Shown here piece after piece: positions 31,727-40,497 of a DNA stretch of 64,000 nucleotides. The notes below the pieces were generated by a model. The model had not been told where the DNA came from. It searched no databases and saw only the letters and a program-made list of their open reading frames with translations. A program made the position numbers and the translations under genes. Source of the stretch: Streptomyces roseoverticillatus (lineage in GTDB: Bacteria; Actinomycetota; Actinomycetes; Streptomycetales; Streptomycetaceae). The stretch's first letter is position 1. Every line of letters starts with the position of its first letter. Location: contig NZ_JOFL01000017.1 of assembly GCF_000719265.1 (NCBI RefSeq), positions 62,001-126,000 of the forward strand. Direction: 5' to 3'.

Positions 31727-32329
31727 GTGCACATACGCAAGCTGATACGAACGGCCGCCGCTGCCCTGCTGGCGGGCGGGATCGCCGTGGGCGGCGCGGC
31801 CACAGCCCGCGCGGAGCAGCCGGCGGGGGCCGGGACGGCGCCGGGCGCGGACGTCCAGTGCCCCGACCTGGCGTACGGGTCGGCCGGGGTCTGCGCGGCC
31901 GTCCTGCAGAAGCAGCTGAACGACCACGGCGCGGGCCTGGTCGTCGACGGCATCGTCGGCCCGAAGACCAAGGCGGCGATCCAGGACTACCAGCGGGCCC
32001 ACGGACTCGCCGTCGACGGGATCGCGGGCCCCAGGACCCGGGCGTCGCTGGTCGCCGAGGCCCCGCCGCCCGTCGTGCAGCAGCGGGTGTGGGTCATCGA
32101 GCCGCCGGCGAAGGAGAACCGGGCGCCGAACCTCTACGACAAGGTCAAGAACGGCGCCTGCGACACCACCGGCAAGGGCGCGGGGGCTCTTGCCGGGGCG
32201 GCGGTCACCCTGCTCCTGTCGGAGACGGGCCCCGGGGCGGTCGCGGGCGGCGCGGTCGCGGGGTTCGGCACGGAGTCCTTCCTCACCTCGGCGTGCAAGG
32301 CGGCTCTCGCCATCGACCCGGCGGGGTAG
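31727..32329 (+). CDS. Exported peptidoglycan-binding (PGB_1) protein
   Basis: This 200-residue protein starts at GTG 31727 after GGGGGG. It has a signal peptide (HIRKLIRTAAAALLAGGIAV, cleavage near ATARA-EQ). A peptidoglycan-binding type 1 domain (about 45-105) has VLQKQLNDHGAGLVVDGIVG, TKAAIQDYQRAHGL and VDGIAGPRTRASL. The C-terminal part (about 125-200) is Gly/Ala-rich with a hydrophobic stretch (GALAGAAVTLLLSETGPGAV) and two cysteines. The anchor domain is clear. The C-terminal domain could be membrane-active or structural and is not recognised. Confidence 0.82.
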   Translation: MHIRKLIRTAAAALLAGGIAVGGAATARAEQPAGAGTAPGADVQCPDLAYGSAGVCAAVLQKQLNDHGAGLVVDGIVGPKTKAAIQDYQRAHGLAVDGIAGPRTRASLVAEAPPPVVQQRVWVIEPPAKENRAPNLYDKVKNGACDTTGKGAGALAGAAVTLLLSETGPGAVAGGAVAGFGTESFLTSACKAALAIDPAG

Positions 32330-32426
32330 GGCCCCACCGGGCCCACCGGGCCCGGCCCTGCCTGGGGCCTCCCCGGCCCGCCGGGTGGGGCCGCACCGGC
32401 CGAGCGGGAGGCGGACCGGCCGGTCT

Positions 32427-32483
32427 CCCTCAGGCCGGGCCGTTTCCCTCAGGCCGGCCGGTTTCCCTCAGGCCGGGCCGGCT
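32427..32483. repeat. Three tandem 19-bp repeats
   Basis: Units CCCTCAGGCCGGGCCGTTT (32427-32445), CCCTCAGGCCGGCCGGTTT (32446-32464) and CCCTCAGGCCGGGCCGGCT (32465-32483) lie in the 278-bp gap (32330-32607) between the convergent peptidoglycan-binding and dctA genes. The rest of the gap holds GC-rich dyads (32335-32390) that may act as terminators. Confidence 0.85.
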
Positions 32484-32607
32484 CCCGTAGAGGGAGCGCC
32501 CGCGTGCCCGGGGCCGCAGCCGGCTCCGGGCACCGCCACGGGGCCGGGCTGCCGGGCGCCGGACGGACGGGGATCCGCCCCGGCCCTGTCCCGCGCCCGC
32601 ACCGCCC

Positions 32608-34005
32608 TCAGGCCGCCACCCCCGCCGCCTCCTTCGGCGGCTCCGGCAGAGAACTGTCCCCGTCTCCGTCCGCGCCCCCGTGCCCGTCCGCCGTCAGCGT
32701 CGTCTCGTCGAACGGTGCCCGCCCGGCAAGGACTTCGCTCACCCGCTCCTTGTCGATCTCCTTCGTCCACGTGCCGACGAGGACGGTCGCGACCGCGTTG
32801 CCCGCGAAGTTCGTCAGCGCCCGCGCCTCGCTCATGAAGCGGTCGATGCCGACGATCAGGCCGACGCCGTCGACGAGTTCGGGGCGGTGGGACTGCAGGC
32901 CGCCCGCGAGCGTGGCGAGGCCCGCGCCGGTGACGCCGGCCGCGCCCTTGGAGGCGACGATCATGAACAGGAGCAGGGAGATCTGCTGGCCCAGGGCGAG
33001 CGGCTCGCCCATCGCCTCGGCGATGAACAGCGACGACATCGTCAGGTAGATCGCCGTGCCGTCGAGGTTGAAGGAGTAGCCGGTGGGCACGGTGATGCCG
33101 ACGACCGGCTTGCTGACCCCCAGGTGCTCCATCTTGGCGATCAGCCGCGGCAGGGCCGACTCCGACGACGACGTCGAGAGGATCAGCAGGAACTCCCGGC
33201 CCAGGTACTTCAGCAGCGCGAAGATGCTGACCCCGGCCACCAGCCGCAGCAGCGTGCCCAGCACCACGATCACGAACAGCAGGCACGTCACGTAGAAGCC
33301 GATCATGATGACGGCGAGGGACTTCAGGGCGTCGGTGCCCGTCGCGCCGACGACCGCCGCCATGGCGCCGAACGCGCCCACCGGCGCCGCCCACATGATC
33401 ATGGCGAGGATGCGGAAGACCAGCTTCTGGATGTGCCCGATGCCGCGCAGCACCGGCTCGCCCGCCGTGCCCATCGCCTGCAGCGCGAAGCCCGCGAGCA
33501 GGGCGACCAGCAGGGTCTGCAGCACCTGGCCGCCGGTGAAGGCGGAGATCATCGTGGTGGGGATGATGCCGAGCAGGAACTGGGTCGTGGACTCGCTGCC
33601 GCCCTTCGCCTGCGCCTCCCCCGCGTGGCGCACCGCGTCCGTCAGGTGCAGCCCGCTGCCGGGCTCCAGGATGTTGCCCACGACGAGGCCGATGGCCAGC
33701 GCGACGGTCGACATGACCAGGAAGTAGCCGAGCGCCAGGCCACCGACCGCGCCGACCTTCGCGGCCTTCCGCACGGAGCCGATGCCGAGCACGATCGTGC
33801 AGAAGATGACCGGCGAGATCATCATCTTGATCAGGTTGACGAAGCCGGTGCCGAGCGGCTTGAGCTCGACCGCGACGCCCGGCGCCGCGAGGCCGACGAC
33901 GATGCCGACGATGACGGCCGCGATCACGGCCAGGTAGAGGTAGTGGGTCCGGTCCGGTCGCCGGGGCGCCCGCCGGGCCGGTGGTGGTGCTGCCTGTGCC
34001 GTCAC
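32608..34005 (-). CDS. dctA: C4-dicarboxylate/proton (sodium) symporter DctA
   Basis: This 465-residue membrane transporter of the DAACS (glutamate/dicarboxylate) family imports succinate, fumarate, malate and perhaps orotate or aspartate. The GTG start at 34005 has GAGGAG upstream. Hallmarks are the serine-rich re-entrant loop LILSTSSSESALPRLIAKME, the NLDGTAIYLTMS motif and ASKGAAGVTGAG. The N-terminal 20 residues and C-terminal 40 residues are charged tails. It is divergent from a CitA/CitB-type two-component system, the class that senses di- and tricarboxylates, which very likely controls it. Confidence 0.93.
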   Translation of the reverse strand: MTAQAAPPPARRAPRRPDRTHYLYLAVIAAVIVGIVVGLAAPGVAVELKPLGTGFVNLIKMMISPVIFCTIVLGIGSVRKAAKVGAVGGLALGYFLVMSTVALAIGLVVGNILEPGSGLHLTDAVRHAGEAQAKGGSESTTQFLLGIIPTTMISAFTGGQVLQTLLVALLAGFALQAMGTAGEPVLRGIGHIQKLVFRILAMIMWAAPVGAFGAMAAVVGATGTDALKSLAVIMIGFYVTCLLFVIVVLGTLLRLVAGVSIFALLKYLGREFLLILSTSSSESALPRLIAKMEHLGVSKPVVGITVPTGYSFNLDGTAIYLTMSSLFIAEAMGEPLALGQQISLLLFMIVASKGAAGVTGAGLATLAGGLQSHRPELVDGVGLIVGIDRFMSEARALTNFAGNAVATVLVGTWTKEIDKERVSEVLAGRAPFDETTLTADGHGGADGDGDSSLPEPPKEAAGVAA

Positions 34006-34249
34006 GGGGGTCTCCTCGTCGTCGCGGCTCTGGGTACGGCTGGGTACGCCTGAGTGCGCCTGCTCAGGTCTGAACAGGCCTGGATGGTTTGTCCACATAG
34101 GTCCGGAGAGGTCTGGATGCGTCCAGGTGTGTTCCGGGTGCCCCGCTCTCCCGACGAGTGGGGCTCCGGCGACTATGCACGGCTCTGTGACCGTGGTCAC
34201 CCTTATGTGCATTACGTTCACGGGAGCGGCCCGGTGCACACTGTCCGCC

Positions 34250-35953
34250 ATGCGCAGACCCCGCCTCCGCCGCCCCCGCAGTCTGGCCGGCCAGCTCTTC
34301 GCGATGCAGATCGTGCTGGTCACCGTCGTGGTGGCCGGCTGCGCGGCCTTCGCGTACGTCGCCGACCGCGGCCAGGCCGAGGAGGCCGCGCGCCGCGAGG
34401 TGACCACGGCGGCCGTCGCCGTGGCCGCGTCCTCCTCCGTCCGGGACGCGGTCCGCTCGCCCGACCCGGCCGCCGGCCTCCAGCCGTACGCCGAGCGCGT
34501 CCGCCGCGACACCGGCGTCGACTTCGTGACGATCATGAATCCGGACGGCATCCGCTGGACCCACCCGGACCCCGCCCGCATAGGCGAGCGCTACCTCGGC
34601 CACACCGGTCCGGCCCTGCGCGGCGAGACGTTCTCCGAGACGTACACGGGCACCCTCGGCCCGTCGGTCCGGGTGGTCGTGCCGGTCATGGACGGCGGCC
34701 GGAGCGTCGCTCTCGTCAGCGCGGGCATCACCGTCGACGCGATCAGCGCCGAGATACGCCGCCAGCTGCTCGGTCTGCTGCTCGTCGCCCTGGGCGCGCT
34801 CGGCCTCGGCGGCGCGGGCACGTACCTCCTCAACGCCCGGCTGCGCCGCCACACCCACGGCATGAACGCCACCGAGCTGAGCCGGATGCACGATTACCAC
34901 GAGGCGACGCTCCATGCCGTCCGTGAGGGCCTGCTGATGCTCGACGGGCAGCACCGTATCGCCCTCATCAACGACGGAGGACGCGAACTCCTCGGCCTCA
35001 CCGAGGAGGTGATGGGCCGTCGGATCGACGCCCTGGGTCTGCCGCCCACCCTCACGGACGCCCTGCTGGCCGCCGAGCCGCGCGTCGACGAGGTCCACGC
35101 GACCGCCGACCGCATCGTCGTCCTCAACACCTCGCCCGTCTCCGGCGGCGAGCGCCACGGCACCGTCGTCACCTTGCGCGACCACACCGAACTCCAGGCG
35201 CTCTCCGGCGAGCTGGACTCCGTGCGCGGCTTCGCCGAGGCGCTGCGCTCGCAGGCGCACGAGGCGGCGAACCGGCTGCACGCCGTGGTGTCCCTGATCG
35301 AGCTGGGGCGCGCGGACGAGGCCGTCGAGTTCGTCACCGCCGAGCTCGAACTCGCCCAGGCCCTCACCGACGAGGTGGTCGGCGCCGTCGCGGAACCCGT
35401 CCTCGCGGCCCTGCTGCTCGGCAAGGCCGCCCAGGCCAACGAGCGCGGCGTCGAGCTCGTCCTCGCGCCCGACACGCACGTGGACGACGGCCTGCTGCCG
35501 CCCCGCCTGCCCGCCCGCGACCTCGTCACCATCCTCGGCAACCTCGTCGACAACGCCGTCGACGCCGCCGCCGAGGAGGCCAACCGCAGCGCGGCGGAGA
35601 TCCGGCACGCGCAGGTCACCGTCACCCTGCGCACGGACGACGCACCCGGCGGCCGCGGCGAGCTGCTGCTGCGTGTCACGGACACCGGGGCGGGCGTGGC
35701 GCCCGAGGCCATGGAGGAGGTGTTCCGGCGCGGCTGGTCGACCAAGTCGCCCGGCAGCGCGCCCCACGGCCGCGGGCTCGGGCTCGCGCTCGTCCGGCAG
35801 GCCGTGCGCCGCAACGGCGGTACGGTCTCCGTCACCGGCTCGCAGGGCGGCGGCGCGGAGTTCACCGTACGGCTCCCCCTGCACGCCACCCACCCCGCCC
35901 ATTCCGCGGACCCGCCGCCGACCCCCGCCGTACGGACCGGAGCGCCCTCATGA
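34250..35953 (+). CDS. CitA/DcuS-type sensor histidine kinase
   Basis: This 567-residue kinase starts at ATG 34250. It has a first membrane helix (about 13-35; LFAMQIVLVTVVVAGCAAFA) and an extracellular single-Cache/PASC domain (about 40-170) with FVTIMNPDGIRWTHPDP and RIGERYLGHTG, the usual dicarboxylate/citrate fold. A second helix (about 176-198), a PAS domain (about 215-320), a DcuS-like phosphoacceptor helix (ALRSQAHEAANRLHAVVSLI) and HATPase_c (NILGNLVDNAVDAA-type N box, DTGAGV, GRGLGLALVRQAV) complete the protein. It overlaps the response regulator by 4 bp. Partner transporter: dctA on the other side of the promoter region. Confidence 0.92.
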   Translation: MRRPRLRRPRSLAGQLFAMQIVLVTVVVAGCAAFAYVADRGQAEEAARREVTTAAVAVAASSSVRDAVRSPDPAAGLQPYAERVRRDTGVDFVTIMNPDGIRWTHPDPARIGERYLGHTGPALRGETFSETYTGTLGPSVRVVVPVMDGGRSVALVSAGITVDAISAEIRRQLLGLLLVALGALGLGGAGTYLLNARLRRHTHGMNATELSRMHDYHEATLHAVREGLLMLDGQHRIALINDGGRELLGLTEEVMGRRIDALGLPPTLTDALLAAEPRVDEVHATADRIVVLNTSPVSGGERHGTVVTLRDHTELQALSGELDSVRGFAEALRSQAHEAANRLHAVVSLIELGRADEAVEFVTAELELAQALTDEVVGAVAEPVLAALLLGKAAQANERGVELVLAPDTHVDDGLLPPRLPARDLVTILGNLVDNAVDAAAEEANRSAAEIRHAQVTVTLRTDDAPGGRGELLLRVTDTGAGVAPEAMEEVFRRGWSTKSPGSAPHGRGLGLALVRQAVRRNGGTVSVTGSQGGGAEFTVRLPLHATHPAHSADPPPTPAVRTGAPS

Positions 35954-36651
35954 GCAGACCCGACACCGCCCCGCGGCCCATCCGCGTCCTCGTCGTCGAG
36001 GACGACCCCGTCGCCGCCGACGCGCACGCCCTCTACGTCGGCCGCGTGCCCGGCTTCGCCGTGGCCGGGATCGCGCACTCCCTGGGCGACGCCTCGCACT
36101 TCCTCAAGCGCACGCCCGTCGACCTGCTGCTGCTCGACCTCTTCCTCCCCGACGGGCACGGCCTGCAGCTGCTGCGCTCCCTGCGCACGGCCGGGCACAC
36201 CGCCGACGTCATAGCCGTGACCTCGGCGCGCGACCTCACGGTCGTACGGGAAGGGGTGTCGCTGGGCGTCGTGCAGTACGTCCTGAAGCCGTTCACGTTC
36301 GCCACCCTGCGGGACCGGCTCACGCGCTACGCCGAGTTCCGCTCGGTCGCGGGCGAGGCCAGCGGGCAGGAGGAGGTGGACCGCGCGTTCGCCGCCCTGC
36401 GCGCCCCCCAGCCGGCCGCGCTCCCCAAGGGGCTGAGCCAGGCCACCCTCCAGTCGATCACCGAGGCCCTGCGGGGCGCCGGGGACGACGGCCTGTCGTC
36501 CGGCTCGGCGGCCGGCGCCGTCGGCATCTCCCGCATCACCGCCCGCCGCTACCTCGAGCACCTGGTGACGACGGGGCGCGCGGCCCGTTCGCCCCGCTAC
36601 GGCCAGATCGGCCGCCCCGAACTGCGCTACCACTGGCAGCGCAGGGCCTGA
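35950..36651 (+). CDS. CitB/DcuR-type response regulator
   Basis: This 233-residue protein starts at ATG 35950, overlapping the kinase stop (ATGA). The receiver domain (1-125) has the acidic pair in VLVVEDDPVAAD, the phosphorylated Asp in LLLLDLFLPDGHG and the Lys in YVLKPFTFATL. The C-terminal helix-turn-helix (about 165-230) has SSGSAAGAVGISRITARRYL and LEHLVTTGRAARSPRYGQIG, the CitB family arrangement. It should activate dctA and perhaps the sugar-transporter genes that begin 139 bp downstream. Confidence 0.93.
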   Translation: MSRPDTAPRPIRVLVVEDDPVAADAHALYVGRVPGFAVAGIAHSLGDASHFLKRTPVDLLLLDLFLPDGHGLQLLRSLRTAGHTADVIAVTSARDLTVVREGVSLGVVQYVLKPFTFATLRDRLTRYAEFRSVAGEASGQEEVDRAFAALRAPQPAALPKGLSQATLQSITEALRGAGDDGLSSGSAAGAVGISRITARRYLEHLVTTGRAARSPRYGQIGRPELRYHWQRRA

Positions 36652-36790
36652 CCCGGCCCCCGCGGCCGCCGCCCGCAGGCGGCACGACGCGTGCGGTCCG
36701 CACGGAACGGGAACGTACGACTGCAGGAAGGCGCAGCACCCGCCGAAGCGCCGGCCACGGCGCTTAAGGCCCGCCCCCAGGAGGTCGTCC

Positions 36791-38161
36791 GTGCGCCCTG
36801 CCACGCCTGCTGCTCTGCTCGCCGTCGCCGCCCTCGCGGCGGCCTCCCTCACCGCCTGCGGCGAGGGCTCCGGCGGCGGTGATCCGGACACCGTCCGGAT
36901 CGCCTACCAGCGCAACACCGACAACAAGAACCGGATCGTGGACGACTACCTGGCCGGGATCAAGAGACAGTTCGAGCGCGCGCACGAGGGCAAGAAGCTG
37001 GAATTGGTGCCGATCCAGGCCGCCCAGGCGGACTACTACGCCAAGCTGCAGCAGATGATGCGGTCGACGAAGACCGCGCCGGACGTCGTCCGCGAGGACA
37101 CCTTCCTCATCAAGTCCGACATCAAGGCGGGCTACCTGCGCCCGCTGGACGACGAACTGGCGGGCTGGAAGGACTGGGCGCGGTTCGCGCCGGCCGCGAA
37201 GGCGTCGGCGCAGGGCGAGGACGGGAAGACGTACGGGGTGCCGGACGGCACCGACACCCGCGCCCTGTGGTTCAACAAGGAGGTCTTCGCGCGGGCCGGG
37301 CTGCCCGCCGACTGGCACCCGCGCACCTGGAACGACGTCCTGGACGCCGCCCGCACGGTCAGGAAGAAGGTCCCCGGCGTCACGCCGCTCAACGTCTACA
37401 CCGGCAAGGCGCCCGGCGAGGCCGCCGCCATGCAGGGCTTCGAGATGCTGCTGTACGGCACGGGGAAGGACCCGCTGTACGACCCGGCGGCGCGCAAGTG
37501 GGTGACGTCGAGCCGCGGCTTCCGCGACGCGCTGGAGTTCGTGCGGACCGTCTACGCGGAGAAGCTCGGCCCGGATCCGGCGGACGCCCTCGCCCCCAAC
37601 GTGGACGGCCGCGTCGCCACGGACTGGCTGCCGTCCGGCAAGCTCGCGATCGACCTCGACGGCTCCTGGATGGGCAAGTACTGGCAGCCGGACGGCACGA
37701 GGCCCTGGCCGCGGTGGACGTCCGTGATGGGCCGGGTGCCCTTCCCCACGCAGAGCGGCGCGGCGCCCGGAGCGGTCAGCATGTCCGGCGGCTGGGCGTG
37801 GGCGGTGAGCGCCCGGTCCGGGAAGGCCGGCCTGGCGTGGCAGGTGATCGAGACGCTGCAGACGACGGAGAACGCCACCCGGTGGACGGTGAGCGACGGG
37901 CAGATCGCGGTACGGGACGACGTGGTGGCCTCGCACAAGTACTTGTCGTCGATGCCCGGCGTCGACTTCTTCACCGGGCTCGTCCCGTACACCCACTACC
38001 GGCCGGCCCTGCCGCTCTACCCGCAGGTCTCCAGCGCCATCAGGGACGCGATGGAGGCGGTGACGACGGGTGACGCGACCGTGGTGCAGGCGGCGAAGCG
38101 CTACGACGAGGAGCTCAAGTCCGTGGCCGGGGCTTCGGGTGTGACGGCGCGGGAGCGGTGA
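36791..38161 (+). CDS. Extracellular sugar-binding lipoprotein of an ABC importer
   Basis: This 456-residue protein starts at GTG 36791 after CAGGAGG. It has a lipoprotein signal with lipobox SLTAC (Cys23). The mature part is a cluster-B solute-binding protein (SBP_bac_1): VRIAYQRNTDNKN, YYAKLQQMMRSTKTAPDVV, DTRALWFNKEVFARAGLP, GKLAIDLDGSWMGKYWQ and SGGWAWAVSARS. Trp residues in the cleft suggest a carbohydrate ligand. The permease begins in the overlapping GTGA at 38158. No ATPase is encoded nearby; Streptomyces sugar importers usually share the MsiK ATPase from elsewhere. Confidence 0.92.
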   Translation: MRPATPAALLAVAALAAASLTACGEGSGGGDPDTVRIAYQRNTDNKNRIVDDYLAGIKRQFERAHEGKKLELVPIQAAQADYYAKLQQMMRSTKTAPDVVREDTFLIKSDIKAGYLRPLDDELAGWKDWARFAPAAKASAQGEDGKTYGVPDGTDTRALWFNKEVFARAGLPADWHPRTWNDVLDAARTVRKKVPGVTPLNVYTGKAPGEAAAMQGFEMLLYGTGKDPLYDPAARKWVTSSRGFRDALEFVRTVYAEKLGPDPADALAPNVDGRVATDWLPSGKLAIDLDGSWMGKYWQPDGTRPWPRWTSVMGRVPFPTQSGAAPGAVSMSGGWAWAVSARSGKAGLAWQVIETLQTTENATRWTVSDGQIAVRDDVVASHKYLSSMPGVDFFTGLVPYTHYRPALPLYPQVSSAIRDAMEAVTTGDATVVQAAKRYDEELKSVAGASGVTARER

Positions 38162-39057
38162 CGGTGGCCGGCCGGCACGCGGCCCGGCGCCGGCGGCGGC
38201 CCGAGGGGAAGGCCGTGCGCCTGCTGCCCCTCGCGCCCGCGACCGCCCTCCTGCTGCTCTTCCTCGCGGGGCCGGTCGCGTACTGCGTGGCGATCGCCTT
38301 CACCGACACGCAGCTGACCGGCCAGGCGTCCGCCTCGTTCGTCGGCCTCGCCAACTTCCGCCGCGCCTTCGCCGACGACGGCTTCCGCAACGCGGTGGTG
38401 CTGACGCTCGTCTTCACGGTGCTGTCGTCGCTCGTCGGCCAGAACACCCTCGGCCTGGCCCTCGCCGGCCTCATGCGGCGCGCCTCCCGGCCCGTACGGA
38501 CGCTCACGGGCGCGGTCGTGATCGCCGCGTGGGTCTTGCCGGAGATCGTGGCGGGCTTTCTGCTCTACACGTTCTTCAACCGGCGCGGCACGCTGAACGC
38601 CGTCCTGGAGTGGCTCCACCTGCCCACCCAGAACTGGCTGTTCAGCCTGCCGATCCTGGCCGTCTCCTTCGCCAACGTGTGGCGCGGCACGGCCTTCTCC
38701 ATGCTCGTCTACTCCGCGGCGCTCGCCGGGATCCCGCAGGAGATCACCGAGGCGGCGGAGGTGGACGGCGTGAGCGGGCCGCGCCGCCTGTGGCACGTCA
38801 CCCTGCCCATGATCCGCCGCTCGATCGCCACCAACCTCATGCTCAACACCCTGCAAACACTGTCGGTGTTCGGCCTGATCTGGGCGATGACGCGCGGTGG
38901 ACCGGGAGACCGGAGCACGACGCTCCCGGTGTTCATGTACGACCAGGCGTTCCAGAAGTCGCTGATCGGCTACGGGACGGCCGTCGCGCTGCTTCTGCTG
39001 CTGGTGGGGGCGTTGTTCTCGGTGGTGTACCTGCGGCTGATGAGGGAGGAGGTGTGA
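38158..39057 (+). CDS. Sugar ABC transporter permease (MalF type)
   Basis: This 299-residue permease starts at GTG 38158, overlapping the binding-protein stop. Six membrane helices are visible, with the first at about 25-48 (PATALLLLFLAGPVAYCVAI). The cytoplasmic EAA loop is EITEAAEVDGVSGPRRLWHV. In this family a MalG-type permease should follow within the operon. Instead, the gene is followed after 45 bp by an unrelated minus-strand lipoprotein. The missing partner is probably the orphan at 26157-26993. Confidence 0.92.
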   Translation: MTVAGRHAARRRRRPEGKAVRLLPLAPATALLLLFLAGPVAYCVAIAFTDTQLTGQASASFVGLANFRRAFADDGFRNAVVLTLVFTVLSSLVGQNTLGLALAGLMRRASRPVRTLTGAVVIAAWVLPEIVAGFLLYTFFNRRGTLNAVLEWLHLPTQNWLFSLPILAVSFANVWRGTAFSMLVYSAALAGIPQEITEAAEVDGVSGPRRLWHVTLPMIRRSIATNLMLNTLQTLSVFGLIWAMTRGGPGDRSTTLPVFMYDQAFQKSLIGYGTAVALLLLLVGALFSVVYLRLMREEV

Positions 39058-39102
39058 GGCTGTCGCCCGTCTCCTCCCGCACCGGAAGCCGGTGCCGGCT
39101 CG

Positions 39103-39894
39103 TCAGCCGAGCTTCTTCACCTGGGCGTCGGCGATCGCCTTCGGCTGCTCGCTCTGACCCGTGAGGCTGATGGCGTAGAAGCCGGCGACCGTGTTGCCCT
39201 TGCGGACGACCACCAGGTGGGTGGGGTTGTCGCTGCCGCCCTCGACCTCCATGGAGAGGGTGAAGGCGACCGCCTCGTCACCCGCGCTGTACGTGGCCGG
39301 CGCGACCTTCTTGATCTTCGTCTTGTCGCTGCCGCCGCCCATGGCGAAGCCGCCGGCGCAGTCGGCGCCCGCCTTCTTGATCGCGGCGAACGCCTCCGTG
39401 GCGCCCTGGCCGGCGTACGAGGCCAGCGTGTCACTGGTGATCAGGGCACCCAGCCCCTTCATGGCGGCCGCGGTCTTCTCCTCGGGCGAGGCGTCCGCGC
39501 CCACGGCCGGGCCCTTCGGCTTCGCCATGATCTTGCGGGCGGCGGTCGCGGCGGGCGATCCGGCACCCTGCAGCATCATCACGTCGGACAGCGGCTTGCA
39601 CTCGGCCTTGTCGCTGGTCATCGTCTTGGCCATGGCCAGGTCGGACGCGCCGATCTCGGAGACCTTGTGGTCGGCGAGCTCGCCGTCGGCGAGCAGGAGC
39701 TTGGTCAGCTGCTCCTTCGGCAGCGCGCCCGCACCGCCCGCGGCGGACTGCGCCGGAGCGCTGGAGGACGCCTTGTCCTTGGGCTCGTCCTTCTTCGCCT
39801 CGGACTTGCCCGAGCCGCCGCAGGCGCTCATGAGCAGAGCGAGGGAGACCGCGGAGGCGGCGACGGCGGTACGGCGGACGGTGGTGCGGCGCAT
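39103..39894 (-). CDS. Lipoprotein of unknown function
   Basis: This 263-residue protein starts at ATG 39894. A lipoprotein signal is clear: MRRTTVRRTAVAASAVSLAL with lipobox LMSAC. A Lys/Glu/Ala-rich linker (about 25-50) leads to a domain with alternating strands and helices (LLADGELADHKVSEIGASDL, ECKPLSDVMMLQGAGS, TNPTHLVVVRKGNTVAGFYA type). The pattern resembles the sensor-domain-like lipoproteins common in Streptomyces, whose function is not known. It is convergent with the sugar permease and may have its own promoter near 39900-39950. Confidence 0.8.
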   Translation of the reverse strand: MRRTTVRRTAVAASAVSLALLMSACGGSGKSEAKKDEPKDKASSSAPAQSAAGGAGALPKEQLTKLLLADGELADHKVSEIGASDLAMAKTMTSDKAECKPLSDVMMLQGAGSPAATAARKIMAKPKGPAVGADASPEEKTAAAMKGLGALITSDTLASYAGQGATEAFAAIKKAGADCAGGFAMGGGSDKTKIKKVAPATYSAGDEAVAFTLSMEVEGGSDNPTHLVVVRKGNTVAGFYAISLTGQSEQPKAIADAQVKKLG

Positions 39895-40043
39895 GAAACG
39901 TTTTCCTCTGACTGGATCGACAAGCAACCCCACATATAGTCATGAGCAGGTAAAAAGTTCAATATCTTTCCCACCGCCGGACAGCCGGCGCGCATTACGA
40001 TCACATCTCGAACGCATGATCGACTACGGCTGGGGTTCCGGGC

Positions 40044-40484
40044 ATGGAAGGCACGTACCGCGTACGCAACGCCGGCAGCTGTTTGCTGCTGGAGGTCGAG
40101 GGCGGCCGCAAGGGCAGCGGTGCCAACGTCCAGCAGGGCGCGGAGGGCGGCGGCGAGGCCCAGCTGTGGCACGTGAGCCCGGTCCACGAGGGCAGCGGCC
40201 TCCACCACTTCGTGAACGCCGCCAGCGGCAAGCGGCTCGACGTCGCCAACGCCAGCACCGAGAACGGCGCGAACGTCCAGCAGTGGAAGGCCAACAACTT
40301 CGGCGCCCAGGAATGGCTCATCGAGCAGCACCTCGACGCCCCGGGCACCGTCACCCTCGTCGCCCACATCAGCGGCCTCGTGCTGGAGGTCGCCGGCGGG
40401 TCGAAGGAGCCGGGGGGCAACGTCCAGCAGGGCGAGGACACGGACAGTGCCGGGCAGTGGTGGCGGCTGGAGCCCGCCGGGTGA
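40044..40484 (+). CDS. Ricin-type beta-trefoil lectin domain protein
   Basis: This 146-residue protein is a single ricin-B/RICIN trefoil with no signal peptide. It shows three related repeats, each ending in a QxW-like signature: ANVQQGAEGGGEAQLW, ANVQQWKANNFGAQEW and GNVQQGEDTDSAGQWW. Each repeat begins with a hydrophobic/Gly strand such as YRVRNAGSCLLLEVEGG. It would bind a carbohydrate inside the cell, or be exported without a classical signal. It is convergent with the NRPS gene, with 13 bp between stops. Confidence 0.85.
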   Translation: MEGTYRVRNAGSCLLLEVEGGRKGSGANVQQGAEGGGEAQLWHVSPVHEGSGLHHFVNAASGKRLDVANASTENGANVQQWKANNFGAQEWLIEQHLDAPGTVTLVAHISGLVLEVAGGSKEPGGNVQQGEDTDSAGQWWRLEPAG

Positions 40485-40497
40485 CCGTGCCCGGCGC

